A stretch of 64,000 nucleotides of DNA from Lachnospiraceae bacterium (GTDB lineage Bacteria > Bacillota > Clostridia > Lachnospirales > Lachnospiraceae), in the NCBI GenBank assembly GCA_017412055.1, contig JAFQOW010000005.1, positions 1 through 64,000 on the forward strand, written 5' to 3'. The position numbers and the translations under genes were made by a program. The notes below the pieces were generated by a model. That model saw nothing but the letters and a program-made list of their open reading frames with translations, was not told the origin of the DNA and made no database searches. This document shows positions 1-9,525 of this stretch, one piece after another. The stretch's first letter is position 1, and every line of letters starts with the position of its first letter.

Positions 1-846
1 CGTAGTTACAGATTGAAATAATGAAGCCTGTATTTTGTCAAATAAAGAATAATCCTTCATTGTAAGTGGATTATTATATTCAAAGATAAAGAAAACCACC
101 GCTCCAACAACTATAAGTACTCCCGTTGCAGAAAGTGCTATTTTGCTGTGTAATGTCAAATTTGAAAAGCATTTTAATTTTTTATTCCGCATATCTTTTA
201 TAACTCTTATTACATCCCACCAGACAATGTATCCAATTCCACCAAGAATAATTAATGCACTCGTTACAATATTAATCATCGGATTTAATGCATAATCACA
301 TAAACTATTTTCGGATATGATATCAATTCCTGCATTACAAAACGCTGATATGGAATTAAATATAGATATCCATATTCCTTTTGCACCGTGCTCAGGCACA
401 AATACTATCATATACAGAATTGCTCCAGTGCCTTCCACAACAAATGTACCAACTAGAACTTTTTTTATAAACTTTACAATCCCTGATAATGTATTCAGAT
501 TAAATGCATCCTGAATTAACATCCTGTCTTTGATACCTATTTTCCGATGCAGACTGATCATAAACCCTGACATGATAGTAATAACACCCAGCCCGCCAAT
601 TTGTATTAAAATCAATATAACAACCTGGCCAAAGAGACTCCATGTTGAAACAGTTGGAAGTGTAACAAGCCCCGTTACGCATATTGATGTTGTTGCTGTG
701 AATAGGGCATCTATATATGAAACTGCCTCGCCATTAGCCGAACTAATCGGCAATGCAAGTAATACACTCCCCACAAGTATTGCCAAGAAAAAACTAAGCA
801 TAATCGTCTGTGTAGTAGACAATTTAAAATTTATCCTTTTCTTCAT
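1..846 (-). CDS. TrkH/KtrB-family K+ uptake membrane subunit (3' end outside window)
   Basis: Only the first 282 residues are present; the gene runs off the left edge. The frame starts MKKRINFKLSTTQ at 846, after an AAAGG ribosome site, and is open throughout. It alternates hydrophobic segments with selectivity-loop-like stretches: TATTSICVTGLV (about residues 48-59) and a second loop SISAFCNAGID, as in the repeated pore units of Ktr/Trk channels, followed by LIILGGIGYIVWWDV. In this family the protein forms the ion-conducting dimer in the membrane and works with a cytoplasmic RCK subunit (KtrA/TrkA), which would be expected outside the window. The family call is firm; KtrB rather than TrkH is inferred from the short N-terminus. 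Confidence 0.9.
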   Translation of the reverse strand, partial: MKKRINFKLSTTQTIMLSFFLAILVGSVLLALPISSANGEAVSYIDALFTATTSICVTGLVTLPTVSTWSLFGQVVILILIQIGGLGVITIMSGFMISLHRKIGIKDRMLIQDAFNLNTLSGIVKFIKKVLVGTFVVEGTGAILYMIVFVPEHGAKGIWISIFNSISAFCNAGIDIISENSLCDYALNPMINIVTSALIILGGIGYIVWWDVIRVIKDMRNKKLKCFSNLTLHSKIALSATGVLIVVGAVVFFIFEYNNPLTMKDYSLFDKIQASLFQSVTT

Positions 847-887
847 ATCCAAACCTTTCTATTCCATCCGATTTACCTATGAATTTC

Positions 888-1133
888 TCAAGTAAATTCA
901 CATATTCTTTTGCACGGTTCATACCATACAGGATGAAATGTATTTATGATAAATGTTGATAATTCATATATCTTGTCCAATGACATCGCATCATTTTCGA
1001 TATCAATATCCAAATCATTCCATGCCATCATATCCATTCTATAGCTACCAATTATGTGCGCTTTACCTAGCTATTCAAGTCTGTCTAACAAACCAAATTC
1101 ATATAATATTCGGTCTGCTGCTGCTTTTCTATC
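888..1133 (-). pseudogene. Remnant of a nucleotidyltransferase-like gene
   Basis: In one minus frame the text reads ADRILYEFGLLDRLE, then TAG (1071-1073), then LGKAHIIGSYRMDMMAWN and on to TFHPVWYEP before a second stop at 888. The block GSYRMDMMAWNDLDID looks like the GS...DxD core of a nucleotidyltransferase fold, as in small resistance nucleotidyltransferases, but I name the family only tentatively. The gene has no start of its own, overlaps the end of the upstream GNAT gene, carries an internal amber stop and is cut short, so it is a decayed relic. Confidence 0.55.
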
Positions 1134-1659
1134 AGTATTTTTCATACAAATACTCCATTCTCTCTTCATCAGAACCTTTATTTTTTCTTCCTCCATGACA
1201 GCTCACTTTTGTCATTCCAAGCTTCTTCATCACATTTTCACTTGCGCTATTTTCACTGTCACAATGTGCAATAAAATGATTTATTCCTATTTCTTCTTTA
1301 GCATACTTCATCGCAGCTAATGCAGCCTCCGTAGCATATCCATAGCCATGATAATCTCCTGCCAATATCCAACCCAATTCACAAGTATCATAACTATCAT
1401 TAAGATATAAACCTATAGAACCTATTTGAATTCCATCCTTTAATATTGCCAATTCATAGAATGATGGCTTTTCTTTTTCCCATTCTCTTTCGCAAGATTC
1501 AAGAAATTCTCTTGTCGCTTCTAGGCTATCACTAGGCAATGCCATCATGTACTTTGTATTCTCTGTATCTGATGCATATTTATGAGTGGTATCAAGATAC
1601 TTCGTTCCATGCGGTAATAATGTTAATCGCTCAGTTTTAAGACATACTTTATCCTTCAT
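1132..1659 (-). CDS. GNAT acetyltransferase, RimJ/RimL type
   Basis: A 175-residue protein of the usual length for RimJ/RimL-like N-acetyltransferases. It opens with LKTERLTLLP, typical of the group, and has the acetyl-CoA pyrophosphate-binding motif as GYGYATEA near residues 105-112, followed by the AHCDSENSASENVMKKLG block that closes the fold. These enzymes move an acetyl group from acetyl-CoA to an amino group of a protein, antibiotic or metabolite; the substrate cannot be read from sequence. It sits 3 bp after the dehydrogenase gene, so the two probably share a transcript. Confidence 0.85.
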   Translation of the reverse strand: MKDKVCLKTERLTLLPHGTKYLDTTHKYASDTENTKYMMALPSDSLEATREFLESCEREWEKEKPSFYELAILKDGIQIGSIGLYLNDSYDTCELGWILAGDYHGYGYATEAALAAMKYAKEEIGINHFIAHCDSENSASENVMKKLGMTKVSCHGGRKNKGSDEERMEYLYEKY

Positions 1660-1662
1660 AAA

Positions 1663-2628
1663 TCAATACCCCTTCCCAAAATCAATAATATTCTTTTTCA
1701 CCTCATTATTTTTATCCCTCTTCAGATTCTCACAAAAAATATCCACAATCCTTCTCCTTGTATGCATATTTTCTCCCCAAGTTATACCTGATATATGTGG
1801 AGTTAATATTACATTTTTCATATATGTAAGCGGATGATTTTCTGTCAATGGTTCAGGCTCTGTAACATCAAGAACTGCACCTTTTAGCGAGCCATTTTTT
1901 AACGCATTTGTTAAATCGTCTGTGTTCACTATTATTCCACGACCAACATTTACAAGTATGGCATCTTTCTTCATTTTGCTAATTCTACTGGCACCAAACA
2001 TGCTTGCTGTATCTTTCGTTCCTGGTAATGCAATAACCACCACATCAGCCGTTCCCAAACAAGAATCTAACTTATCAATAGTATACACTTCATCAAAATC
2101 TTCTAACTCTCCACTAGCTGTGCGACTCATTCCAACAGTCACACAACCAAAATATTTAAGCTTCTTCGCAGTCTCCTGTCCTATATTTCCCGTGCCTAAA
2201 ATTAACGCTCTTTTTCCTTCTAATGTATCATCTCCAGCTATCTTATCCCAGCAACCATTCTTAATCTGTTCACCATATAAAAATAACTTTCTTATTAATG
2301 CCAAAAGCCCCGAGATAACATATTCAGATATTACATACCCATAGGCGCCAGATGCACTAGTAAGAGCAATATTTTCAAAAAGCTCAGGGTGTGTCGTATA
2401 TTTGTTAGCCCCTGCCCAAGACATTTGAATCCATCGAAGATTCTTTGCAGCGTGAATTGTACTGTGTTCTGGCTCACCAAAGATAATGTCTATAATCTCA
2501 CAGTTATCACTTCTAAGAAATTCACTTTCATTGTCAAAAAAAATTACATTATCATCCTCTTCAACTGATGATAAAATCTGATTTTTCTCTATATCTGAAC
2601 AGTTTTTTAATATAGCAATATTTCGCAT
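1663..2628 (-). CDS. D-isomer-specific 2-hydroxyacid dehydrogenase
   Basis: A 321-residue cytoplasmic NAD(P)-dependent oxidoreductase that would interconvert a 2-keto acid and a D-2-hydroxy acid. The Rossmann signature LGTGNIG is at residues 144-150. The catalytic set follows in order: Arg in NVGRG, Glu in the LDVTEPEPL segment and His in TPHISG. The N-terminal half is diverged relative to glycerate or phosphoglycerate dehydrogenases, so the physiological substrate is unknown. The next gene downstream (GNAT) starts 3 bp after its stop. Nothing looks broken. Confidence 0.88.
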   Translation of the reverse strand: MRNIAILKNCSDIEKNQILSSVEEDDNVIFFDNESEFLRSDNCEIIDIIFGEPEHSTIHAAKNLRWIQMSWAGANKYTTHPELFENIALTSASGAYGYVISEYVISGLLALIRKLFLYGEQIKNGCWDKIAGDDTLEGKRALILGTGNIGQETAKKLKYFGCVTVGMSRTASGELEDFDEVYTIDKLDSCLGTADVVVIALPGTKDTASMFGASRISKMKKDAILVNVGRGIIVNTDDLTNALKNGSLKGAVLDVTEPEPLTENHPLTYMKNVILTPHISGITWGENMHTRRRIVDIFCENLKRDKNNEVKKNIIDFGKGY

Positions 2629-2659
2629 AACCTCACCTACTTCTCCTATGTATATTTAT

Positions 2660-3247
2660 CTATACCCAAAACTTTCTTCCCAAATATCTGCAAACCCTTT
2701 TACGATACTCAAGATACTCATCACCAAATGCTTCAAGCAAAAATTCCTCTTCTACATTTACAATTTGCAAATGAAAAAGAATTATTACTATACACGTTAC
2801 AATACATAAATACCAATTAAAAAATGTCACCATAATACCAATATACATCAAATCAAAACCTAAAAAAGCTGGATTTCTACTGATAGAATATATACCTGTC
2901 GTCACAAGCTCTGTTTTTTCTTCTCTCTGAACTCCCGCTCTCCAATTGTCTTTCATCTGTAACACAGATACAATGAATGCAACTACACCAAAAGCTAAAA
3001 TAATTATACCAATTATACGGAACACGTTATTTACACTACTAGCGTAAAATATTATGCTCATAACTTCTATTGCTGGAATTAAATATGTTGCTGTTTTCAA
3101 TGTAACTTCTATAAACTTTGCAAATCCTACTTTGCCTTTTCCTAACTGGTCTGTATCTATACCTTGTCTTTTTTGACTAATCATTTTTGCGAAATAGCAA
3201 ATATAAAACGTTGCCATTAAGGCTAAAGTTATTATCTTAAAAACCAT
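2660..3247 (-). CDS. Isoprenylcysteine carboxyl methyltransferase (ICMT)-like membrane protein
   Basis: I start it at the ATG at 3247 (MVFKIITLAL), which has AAAGGGAG upstream, giving 195 residues. It has about five hydrophobic segments and the C-terminal block of the ICMT/PEMT family: TTGIYSISRNPAFLGF, then a paired hydrophobic stretch, then VEEEFLLEAFGDEYLEYRKR. In the family this region binds S-adenosylmethionine at the membrane and methylates a lipophilic substrate. Bacterial members mostly lack an assigned substrate. It lies just upstream of the dehydrogenase gene on the same strand. Confidence 0.8.
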   Translation of the reverse strand: MVFKIITLALMATFYICYFAKMISQKRQGIDTDQLGKGKVGFAKFIEVTLKTATYLIPAIEVMSIIFYASSVNNVFRIIGIIILAFGVVAFIVSVLQMKDNWRAGVQREEKTELVTTGIYSISRNPAFLGFDLMYIGIMVTFFNWYLCIVTCIVIILFHLQIVNVEEEFLLEAFGDEYLEYRKRVCRYLGRKFWV

Positions 3248-3365
3248 TGTATTTTCTCCCTTTAACATTTGCGGATATATTATATCTAGAATATCACAAA
3301 GATAATTAGTTTGTAAACTAATGAGCCACACAATGTGCGGCTCATTATAGTATCACAAATTTACA

Positions 3366-4850
3366 CTATGAAATTTCATCTAACATAACGATTGCCTCTT
3401 CAAAACCTGCAGCTGCGGCTTTTTGCAAATATTCAATAGCTTTTTCCTTATTCATTTCTGTTCCTAAGCCTTCATAATACATACGCCCCGCATTATACAT
3501 TCCTTCATAACTACCATGACTTGCAGCGTCCTCATAATATATCAATGCCATTTCATAATCAACTTCTGTTCCTTGCCCCATTTCATACATATATCCCAGC
3601 TTATTTATAGCAAATAAATCATCTTCAAATGCTGCCTTCTCATAATACGACATTGCCATTTCGTAATCTTTCTCTACATCTATACCTTCATAATACATAT
3701 ACGCTATATTACACATCGCCATTACATTTCCTGCATTTGCTGATTTTTCATAATAGAATAATGCCTTTTCACAATCCCTATCTACTCCATCACCAAATTC
3801 ATACATATGTCCAAGATTCATCTGCGCATCTGAATTGTCCTTCTCTACAGCCTTTTGATAATATTTTGCAGCCAGCTCATAATCCGTCTCTGTACCGATA
3901 CCAAAATAATAGCAATTTCCAAGACCACAATTAGCTCTTCCTTCTGAATCCTTGCCTTTAACTGCTTTTGAATACCACTTAAAAGCCTTAGAACCATCTT
4001 CTTTAGCACCATATATGCCATAATAGTAGCACTCTGCCAAATAAATCATTGCGATTTCATCACCAGCTTCCGCTTTCTTAAGGTACCATTCAAATTCACG
4101 GTTTTCATAATCTTTTACTATCTCTTCGTTTTCCTGACTGTATTCTTTTGTACTTTCGTCTTTTTCGTTATCATCATTTTTCCCTATAACCAAGAATAAA
4201 ACTAAAACTATAATTAACGTAATACAAGTAATTATCCCAACAATCCATGGCCATATAATTGTTTTCTTTTTTTCATTTGTATTCATCATGGATATAGGCA
4301 TTACTGACTGCTGCATCATTGGTTGCTGCACAATATGTTGTTGTATTACTGGTGTTTGCATTACTGGAGCTTGCATTACTGGGACTTGCATTGCTTGTGC
4401 TTGCATTACATTGACATCTCTTATTTTCGCTTTATCAATTCCCTGAGACGAAAACAACTTTTCATAAGCTTCATTCATATTCGATGATGCATACCTATTC
4501 CACCATATAGCCTGCATACGATTCATTCTCATAGCCAAACCATCTGGCAATGCAACATCTTCCAAATACACTAGCAACCTTTCCTTATCCAAATCTCTAG
4601 CATAATTAAGCTCATCTTTGCAATTTTCAGAACTTATATATCCTTCACTAACAAAAGCTATAAAATATGAACAGCCTTTTACATGAGTTGCTATATTTTG
4701 ATCCCATTCAGTACCTGGGTCAATTCCACCATCATACCATACATTGTAGCCACTATCATATAATCTTTGAATAATCTCGTATACCCTATCACTATCCTTA
4801 TGAGAATAGCTAATAAATATATATGGTTTACTTTCATCGCACTTTATCAT
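3366..4850 (-). CDS. TIR domain - transmembrane - Sel1 repeat protein
   Basis: 494 residues from the ATG at 4850 (AAAGGAG upstream). Domain order: a TIR domain (about residues 8-130) with YIFISYSHKDSD at the start and CKDELNYARD, whose Glu fits the catalytic position of TIR NADases; a Met/Gln/Pro/Val-rich spacer with repeated MQ-x-PV units (about 145-190); a transmembrane segment IIWPWIVGIITCITLIIVLV; an acidic linker; then about six Sel1-type repeats containing A-x-YYEKAA-like motifs. Sel1 repeats are protein-interaction solenoids. TIR proteins can be signalling or NAD+-cleaving defence effectors; here the topology would put TIR inside and Sel1 outside, or the reverse. The function is not assigned. 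Confidence 0.85.
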   Translation of the reverse strand: MIKCDESKPYIFISYSHKDSDRVYEIIQRLYDSGYNVWYDGGIDPGTEWDQNIATHVKGCSYFIAFVSEGYISSENCKDELNYARDLDKERLLVYLEDVALPDGLAMRMNRMQAIWWNRYASSNMNEAYEKLFSSQGIDKAKIRDVNVMQAQAMQVPVMQAPVMQTPVIQQHIVQQPMMQQSVMPISMMNTNEKKKTIIWPWIVGIITCITLIIVLVLFLVIGKNDDNEKDESTKEYSQENEEIVKDYENREFEWYLKKAEAGDEIAMIYLAECYYYGIYGAKEDGSKAFKWYSKAVKGKDSEGRANCGLGNCYYFGIGTETDYELAAKYYQKAVEKDNSDAQMNLGHMYEFGDGVDRDCEKALFYYEKSANAGNVMAMCNIAYMYYEGIDVEKDYEMAMSYYEKAAFEDDLFAINKLGYMYEMGQGTEVDYEMALIYYEDAASHGSYEGMYNAGRMYYEGLGTEMNKEKAIEYLQKAAAAGFEEAIVMLDEIS

Positions 4851-5054
4851 TGTTTTCTCCTTTATGTAAAAAAGCAATTAGATTTCTTTTCTTTATGCAT
4901 TGTACCATAATCCTTATATCTTTCAAATATAAATTTCTGCACGATATACACGTTATTTTATATGAATTATCTCATCTTATATAAGCAATTCTTTCCTTAG
5001 AGTATTCCTGTATCAATTTTAATTTGAGTTTTGAATACTCTTCCCTCTCCATAT

Positions 5055-5687
5055 CTACGCTTTCCTAACCGGATGTCTAATAACAGTTTTCCATTTTTCT
5101 GAAGCAACCTTTCTTGCATCAGATAAATATATTTCATGATGTAATCGTTCCTTATTCATATCATTGACATAACCATTCTGCTCTAAATAAGCATCCATTA
5201 CCGCAACCGTCTCTGGTTCATCATCAAAAGGACCTAAATGCATAATTTGTACACATAAACCTTCATCTATCGTAATATATTCTACCGATGAGCAATCAAT
5301 TTTTTTCTTTTTACTAGCTGCTTCTACTGCCTACTTAAAATCTTCTTTAGATACAAAATCAGGCAATCTAATTACTGAAATCCAATTAAAAGCAGATTTA
5401 TTTGTATAATCTACACCATCTATATCATCTTGCCACCAAAAGCCTTCAAGTGGCGGCACAACATATTCATAAAATCCTTCTATTTTGTAATCTGTCTTAT
5501 AGCTCATTTTCAACGTATATGCCACTGCGTACAGCACGCCAATTGCTTGTTGATATGCACCACCCTCTTCATTTGGATTTCCTTTACCTCTAACTGCAAT
5601 ATAGTTAGCCTTCGGAACATTTACAATTTCGGGCTTATTCTTAGGCATATAGAATTCTTTATATTCTTTCTTAAAATCAAAAATCAT
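5055..5687 (-). pseudogene. GyrI-like domain protein, interrupted by one amber codon
   Basis: Read through, this is a 210-residue protein beginning MIFDFKKEYKEFYMP and ending TVIRHPVRKA, a length and pattern usual for stand-alone GyrI-like (SbmC/AraC effector domain) proteins. The only defect is TAG at 5331-5333 inside DFK*AVEAASKKKK; the frame stays open on both sides. In relatives as I recall them a tryptophan sits there, so a TGG-to-TAG change is likely. GyrI-like domains bind small hydrophobic ligands. The two halves are separate open frames (5331-5687 and 5055-5243). Unless the stop is read through, the product is truncated at 118 residues. Confidence 0.75.
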
Positions 5688-5848
5688 AGTTGCCTCCTTT
5701 GAATTTTATATTGCTACTTTGAAACTAATTCAAAATGTAATTCTCTTTCTTCATTGAAATTTCCAGCCTATATTGATGTCTATATTTAATTATTATACTT
5801 TCTTAAAAACAATAATCCAAGTACATATTAAAAATAAAACATATAATT

Positions 5849-6514
5849 TTATTGTGTAATTGCATTTTCAATTGCCTTCTTAATGACATTACTAGAATTA
5901 GTTGCACCGCTCACTGCATCCACATTAATTTCCTGCGTTGCTACTACATTACCCACAATTACCTCAGCAGCTTTTCCTCTTTCATTTCTATGCTCCATAA
6001 GATTTATTGAAACAATTTTACCATCTTCAATCTTTACTTCTACCTTTGCATATATATATCCTGCATCATATTCTCCAACATACGTTCCATCTTCGACATC
6101 TGATAATTCTATATTTTCAAAAGATATACTTTCAACATTCCTCTGATATTCTCTAAAATCCATAAAATATGCAACGATATGCCAAACAATACTTACTATC
6201 ATAAGTATTGTCAAGCTTCTATGCCACTTCATCCTTCTGTCTTTTTGTTTTAGTACATGGCAAGAAAAAATTAAAACAAGCATAAAAACAACAGCCACTA
6301 CACCCGATACGTTTACTAATATATTTCGATTACTCAATACTGGAATAACAAAGCTAATATGTAATATACAAAAGACTATTAATAACAAGCTCACTGGTTT
6401 ATGAATTCTCATTAAAACCTTATCAATTTTAATAAGATTACATCTTCTTGCTATCCACTTTGCTACTAACATACAAAAACATATCAATGATAAATATCCA
6501 AAAACAATTCCCAT
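5849..6514 (-). CDS. Membrane protein with covalent-FMN-binding domain
   Basis: 221 residues with four hydrophobic segments (about 1-20, 35-55, 65-85, 100-118), a ferric-reductase-like membrane half, followed by an FMN-binding domain (PF04205 type). Near the C-terminus is DAVSGATNSS; in the family the Thr of SGAT.S receives FMN through a phosphoester bond made by ApbE. The domain would face outside and pass electrons across the membrane. It follows a TetR regulator and a flavodoxin-like remnant on the same strand, so the locus looks like a TetR-controlled flavin redox operon that has lost its middle gene. No ApbE gene is visible in the window. Confidence 0.82.
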   Translation of the reverse strand: MGIVFGYLSLICFCMLVAKWIARRCNLIKIDKVLMRIHKPVSLLLIVFCILHISFVIPVLSNRNILVNVSGVVAVVFMLVLIFSCHVLKQKDRRMKWHRSLTILMIVSIVWHIVAYFMDFREYQRNVESISFENIELSDVEDGTYVGEYDAGYIYAKVEVKIEDGKIVSINLMEHRNERGKAAEVIVGNVVATQEINVDAVSGATNSSNVIKKAIENAITQ

Positions 6515-6529
6515 ATAAACATTCCCTTT

Positions 6530-6646
6530 CTACACATATAATTTATTGTACTTGTTGTTCTGCATCTTGCGAACATACGTTATTATAGTTCCTGTTCCCC
6601 CTTCTTTATGAGGGCTTCCCAATAATGTAAGCAGCTTTTTGAACAT
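6530..6646 (-). pseudogene. 5' remnant of a flavodoxin-like (NADPH-dependent FMN reductase) gene
   Basis: A 38-codon frame with a strong ribosome site (GGGAGGGG) starts MFKKLLTLLGSPHKEGGTG, which is the FMN-phosphate loop found at the start of flavodoxin_2/FMN-reductase proteins, and then turns into unrelated sequence before TAG. It starts 3 bp after the TetR stop and ends 15 bp before the FMN-binding gene. The simplest reading is an internal deletion that left only the first 20 or so codons. A real micro-peptide cannot be excluded. Confidence 0.6.
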
Positions 6647-6648
6647 TA

Positions 6649-7290
6649 TTATCCCCTCCCCTCAACTGTCAAGGAATTATATAGCATTTCAAATCCGTAC
6701 ATTAAAAATTCTTTCTTTGATTTTTTTAAATGTTGAGTTATATATTCTTCTTTATTTGTAGCGAGTAAGATAACTCCAGATAACATACCCCAAAAAGAAA
6801 AAATGGTTGGTAAAACCTCAATATCGGAACGTATCTCTCTATTTTCTATTCCCTTTTTCAAAAAAGAGTATAACAACTCATTTATCCTCTCACCTACCAA
6901 AAACGTTTCCTTTTCTTCCGGTAAAAAATGTGTTGTTTCAAAGTCAATGTTGATTGTTTTAAGTACCATGGCAAAATAAAATGGATATTCCTCCTGATAT
7001 TCTACTAACGCATTACAAATTTTGGTATAGCATTCTTTGGTATTTCTGCTACTTTCCAATGCTTTATTCATATAATCGTACAATTTCTGCATGCTTTCCA
7101 ATACTAGCACACTTACCAGCTCCTCTTTATCCTTAAAATATACATATAAGGTTGCTTTGCTATATCCTGCTTCCTTAGATATATCATTCATTGATGTATT
7201 TTCAATTCCCTTTTTCATGAATAGTTGCTCTGCAACAATTGCTATATTCTTTCTATGCACACTTTGTGATTCTTTTTTTCTTCTTGCCAT
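6649..7290 (-). CDS. TetR family transcriptional repressor
   Basis: 213 residues from ATG 7290 (AGGAGG eight bases upstream). The N-terminal helix-turn-helix reads IENTSMNDISKEAGYSKAT then LYVYFKDKEEL, the canonical TetR DNA-binding signature; the rest is the variable ligand-binding helical domain. It heads the flavin operon (flavodoxin remnant, FMN-binding protein). Immediately upstream lies an exceptionally long perfect palindrome (7292-7342) that includes the ribosome site, so autoregulation is likely. The inducer is unknown. Confidence 0.9.
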   Translation of the reverse strand: MARRKKESQSVHRKNIAIVAEQLFMKKGIENTSMNDISKEAGYSKATLYVYFKDKEELVSVLVLESMQKLYDYMNKALESSRNTKECYTKICNALVEYQEEYPFYFAMVLKTINIDFETTHFLPEEKETFLVGERINELLYSFLKKGIENREIRSDIEVLPTIFSFWGMLSGVILLATNKEEYITQHLKKSKKEFLMYGFEMLYNSLTVEGRG

Positions 7291-7291
7291 A

Positions 7292-7342
7292 AATAACACC
7301 TCCTATAATTAAACCGTTGGTTTAATTATAGGAGGTGTTATT
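7292..7342. promoter_or_regulatory. 51-bp perfect palindrome at the tetR start (probable operator)
   Basis: Two perfect 24-bp inverted arms (7292-7315 and 7319-7342) flank the trinucleotide GTT. The core TTAAACCGTTGGTTTAA resembles TetR operators. The arms extend through the AGGAGG ribosome site of tetR, so the same Shine-Dalgarno sequence is duplicated facing the other way on the plus strand. Transcribed RNA could fold and hide the site. Confidence 0.7.
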
Positions 7343-7655
7343 CTATTTGTCAACCAAATTGAATTATGGCCACTTCCATTCATCACTGCCTGACTAATGC
7401 CTGATAACGTTGAAGCTTCGTCTCCCTCATCAACCAACAATCTTCATCCTCTTCATCACTCACTCCTTGCAAAATTTTAATATTATCTATATCAAACAAT
7501 GCAAAAACAAACAAATATTTTGTTCTTTTCTTCCATTTTTAGCTTTAAAAGTATCCGATAATGAAAATCTATGTGGATAAGGAGATGAAGTTTTCAAATC
7601 AAAATATACATACTTTAATGTCCAAATCTTATCAAATCCATAATTAACAATTTTC
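7343..7655. other. Gap with decayed coding fragments only
   Basis: About 310 bp between the palindrome and the next gene. On the minus strand a short tract reads DEEDEDCWLMRETKLQ followed by RYQALVRQ and two stops (about 7380-7450), which looks like the tail of a lost gene. A 71-codon frame at 7487-7702 starts inside the next gene and has no family resemblance. I see no RNA gene or promoter I can defend. Confidence 0.35.
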
Positions 7656-8708
7656 TTATATGGATACCTCATCATCTCTTTTTTTGCGGTACACTCCATC
7701 ACCTATCTTTTCGTATTTGTGCCCTTCTTCCTTCTCAAAGAATTCCCATCGTTTTTTTATAATCACATTTTTACCCTTTTCCAACTGCTGTAGTATTTTC
7801 TGCATATTCAAATCATCCGGAACCGATAAAAGATATCTCTCAATCCCCATAAGCTGATGATACATATGCAAACAGTCTTTTTGTGTATGCAATGTATCAA
7901 GCAACATCACTTCTTTTAACAAGCCTCTTAATTCTTTTATATTACCTTCTTTTCTATGTGCCTTATGGAAAATTTCTCTTGTCAACAATTCTGCTTCCAA
8001 ATCTTCCTGCATATAAATCCATGTTTCGCTATCATGTTTAAACATCGGTCCTTCATCATCCGGAATATTGGCATTTCTCTCCTTAAGATATTCCACAATA
8101 TCACCCAATGCATCATCAGACATAATTTCCATATTTACTTTGACAAAATCTCTGCATGTAGAAGGCATATAAGTATGGCGTCCATAAGAATAACGAACCA
8201 TATATTTACACACCTTATAAAATACCGGAAGAAATCTCTTCTTTACATGTAACATTTCATCAGATTTTACTTCTTTTATTTTAACTTCACTATTCAATTC
8301 ATTATCTATAACCCACTGATAGAAAGAATCTCTGTCAAACTTCATTTTCTTTCCCCATATAGAATGGGTAAATCCGGCATCGTCACCAAACTCCATTATG
8401 ATATAACTTTCCTTATAGTGCGAGTTTTTCTTTTCCTTTGAAATTCCTTGTCTGGTCAGATTTCTAATAAGCAATTCATATCTTTCTACCTGCTCCTGCG
8501 GTACACTTTCTTCATTCCATCCAAACGGATACTCTTTAACCAAATCACGCAATGAACAAACAATCGTCCTGGCACTAAACCATGCCAGATATTCTTCACT
8601 CACTTTAAGCATATCGTCCAATATTTCTTCATCTTATCCGTTCATATACAACCTTGTCATACAGTTAAATCCAAGCCCAAAATCCTCTGCCTTTTTGATT
8701 TTTAACAT
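7656..8708 (-). pseudogene. Uncharacterised accessory protein, interrupted by one ochre codon
   Basis: A frame starting MLKIKKAEDFGLGFN at 8708 (GGGAGG upstream) reads 24 codons, meets TAA at 8634-8636, then continues in the same frame for more than 320 codons: DEEILDDMLKVSEEYLAWF onward. The body contains YGRHTYMPSTCRDFV and many charged helices; I do not recognise the family, though such proteins occur in mobile or phage-like neighbourhoods. A downstream TTG (8621) or ATG (8612) could restart translation without a good ribosome site. The 5' end overlaps the neighbour at 8702-9115 by 7 bp, implying they were one operon. Confidence 0.55.
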
Positions 8709-9115
8709 TGAACCGCACCTCCCACATCCGCATTTTTTATTAAAATTTGCTTTTCATATTCCGATACAAGATAATCATATAATTTTTCCGGAGTGCTAAT
8801 ATCAATGTTCTCTCCTTTTTCATCTGTAATACAACCTTGGCGATACTCTTTACCATAATCCAATTCATAGATAAAATATGAAACATTTCCAAAACTATCC
8901 CTCAATAACATTTCAAGCAGTTTCACAACAATACCTTCATGTGATATCTGCAATCCGGCTCCATTACAGCAATCACACTCCAAATTTTCTCTACTGTTAC
9001 GAAACAACTCATCTACCTTATCCACTAATTCTGTGGAATCCTTGAGCCTGCATATAATATCTACAAACTCCTATTTTTCAAGCGGCACCTCAGTAATACT
9101 CTTTTTTTTCTGCAT
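8702..9115 (-). pseudogene. Uncharacterised protein with CxCC motif, interrupted by one amber codon
   Basis: A well-formed start (AGGAGG, then ATG at 9115) gives MQKKKSITEVPLEK, then TAG at 9071-9073, then the frame stays open as EFVDIICRLKDSTELV on to the end at 8702, 138 codons in all. The middle contains ENLECDCCNGAG, a possible metal-binding or redox cysteine cluster. The family is unknown to me. A GTG at 9025 could give a 107-residue product but lacks a clear ribosome site. The same one-stop pattern is seen in the next gene downstream. Confidence 0.55.
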
Positions 9116-9207
9116 AAAAAATCCTCCTATCTTTGCCTGTTTCCACGGCTTAATAAGAGGATAATTTATAATATTCATTTTGTCATTGGACAGATAGTCC
9201 AATAGAC

Positions 9208-9525
9208 TTATGCCGCCTTCTGAATATGCTTCGCGTATGCCAGAAGTCTCTTTGCCGTAGGATTATCCCATAATCCTACCATATCATATACAATTGTTTC
9301 TCCTTGTAACACCAACAATTCTTCCATATGAACATTTAGCAATCTGCTCAATGCACATAAATGCTCCACCGAAGGAAGCACCTTACCTTTAAACCAGCGG
9401 TATATGGATTGCGGACACGATAAATGAAGATATTCCTGAATAGACTTCACATCATATCCCGCTGCTTTCAGCATCATTTTCAATTTTATTCCAGTTTTCA
9501 CCTGATCAATTGGTTGATACATCAT
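9208..9525 (-). CDS. XRE-family helix-turn-helix regulator
   Basis: 105 residues from ATG 9525 (AAGGAG upstream), overlapping the end of the gene before it by 20 bp, so translation is probably coupled. The helix-turn-helix is IQEYLHLSCPQSIYRWFKG (about residues 28-46), followed by VLPSVEHLCALSRLLNVHMEEL typical of Cro/C1-type repressors. The C-terminus ends AKRLLAYAKHIQKAA. Its target is not obvious; the adjacent Schlafen-like gene is the natural guess. Confidence 0.8.
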   Translation of the reverse strand: MMYQPIDQVKTGIKLKMMLKAAGYDVKSIQEYLHLSCPQSIYRWFKGKVLPSVEHLCALSRLLNVHMEELLVLQGETIVYDMVGLWDNPTAKRLLAYAKHIQKAA

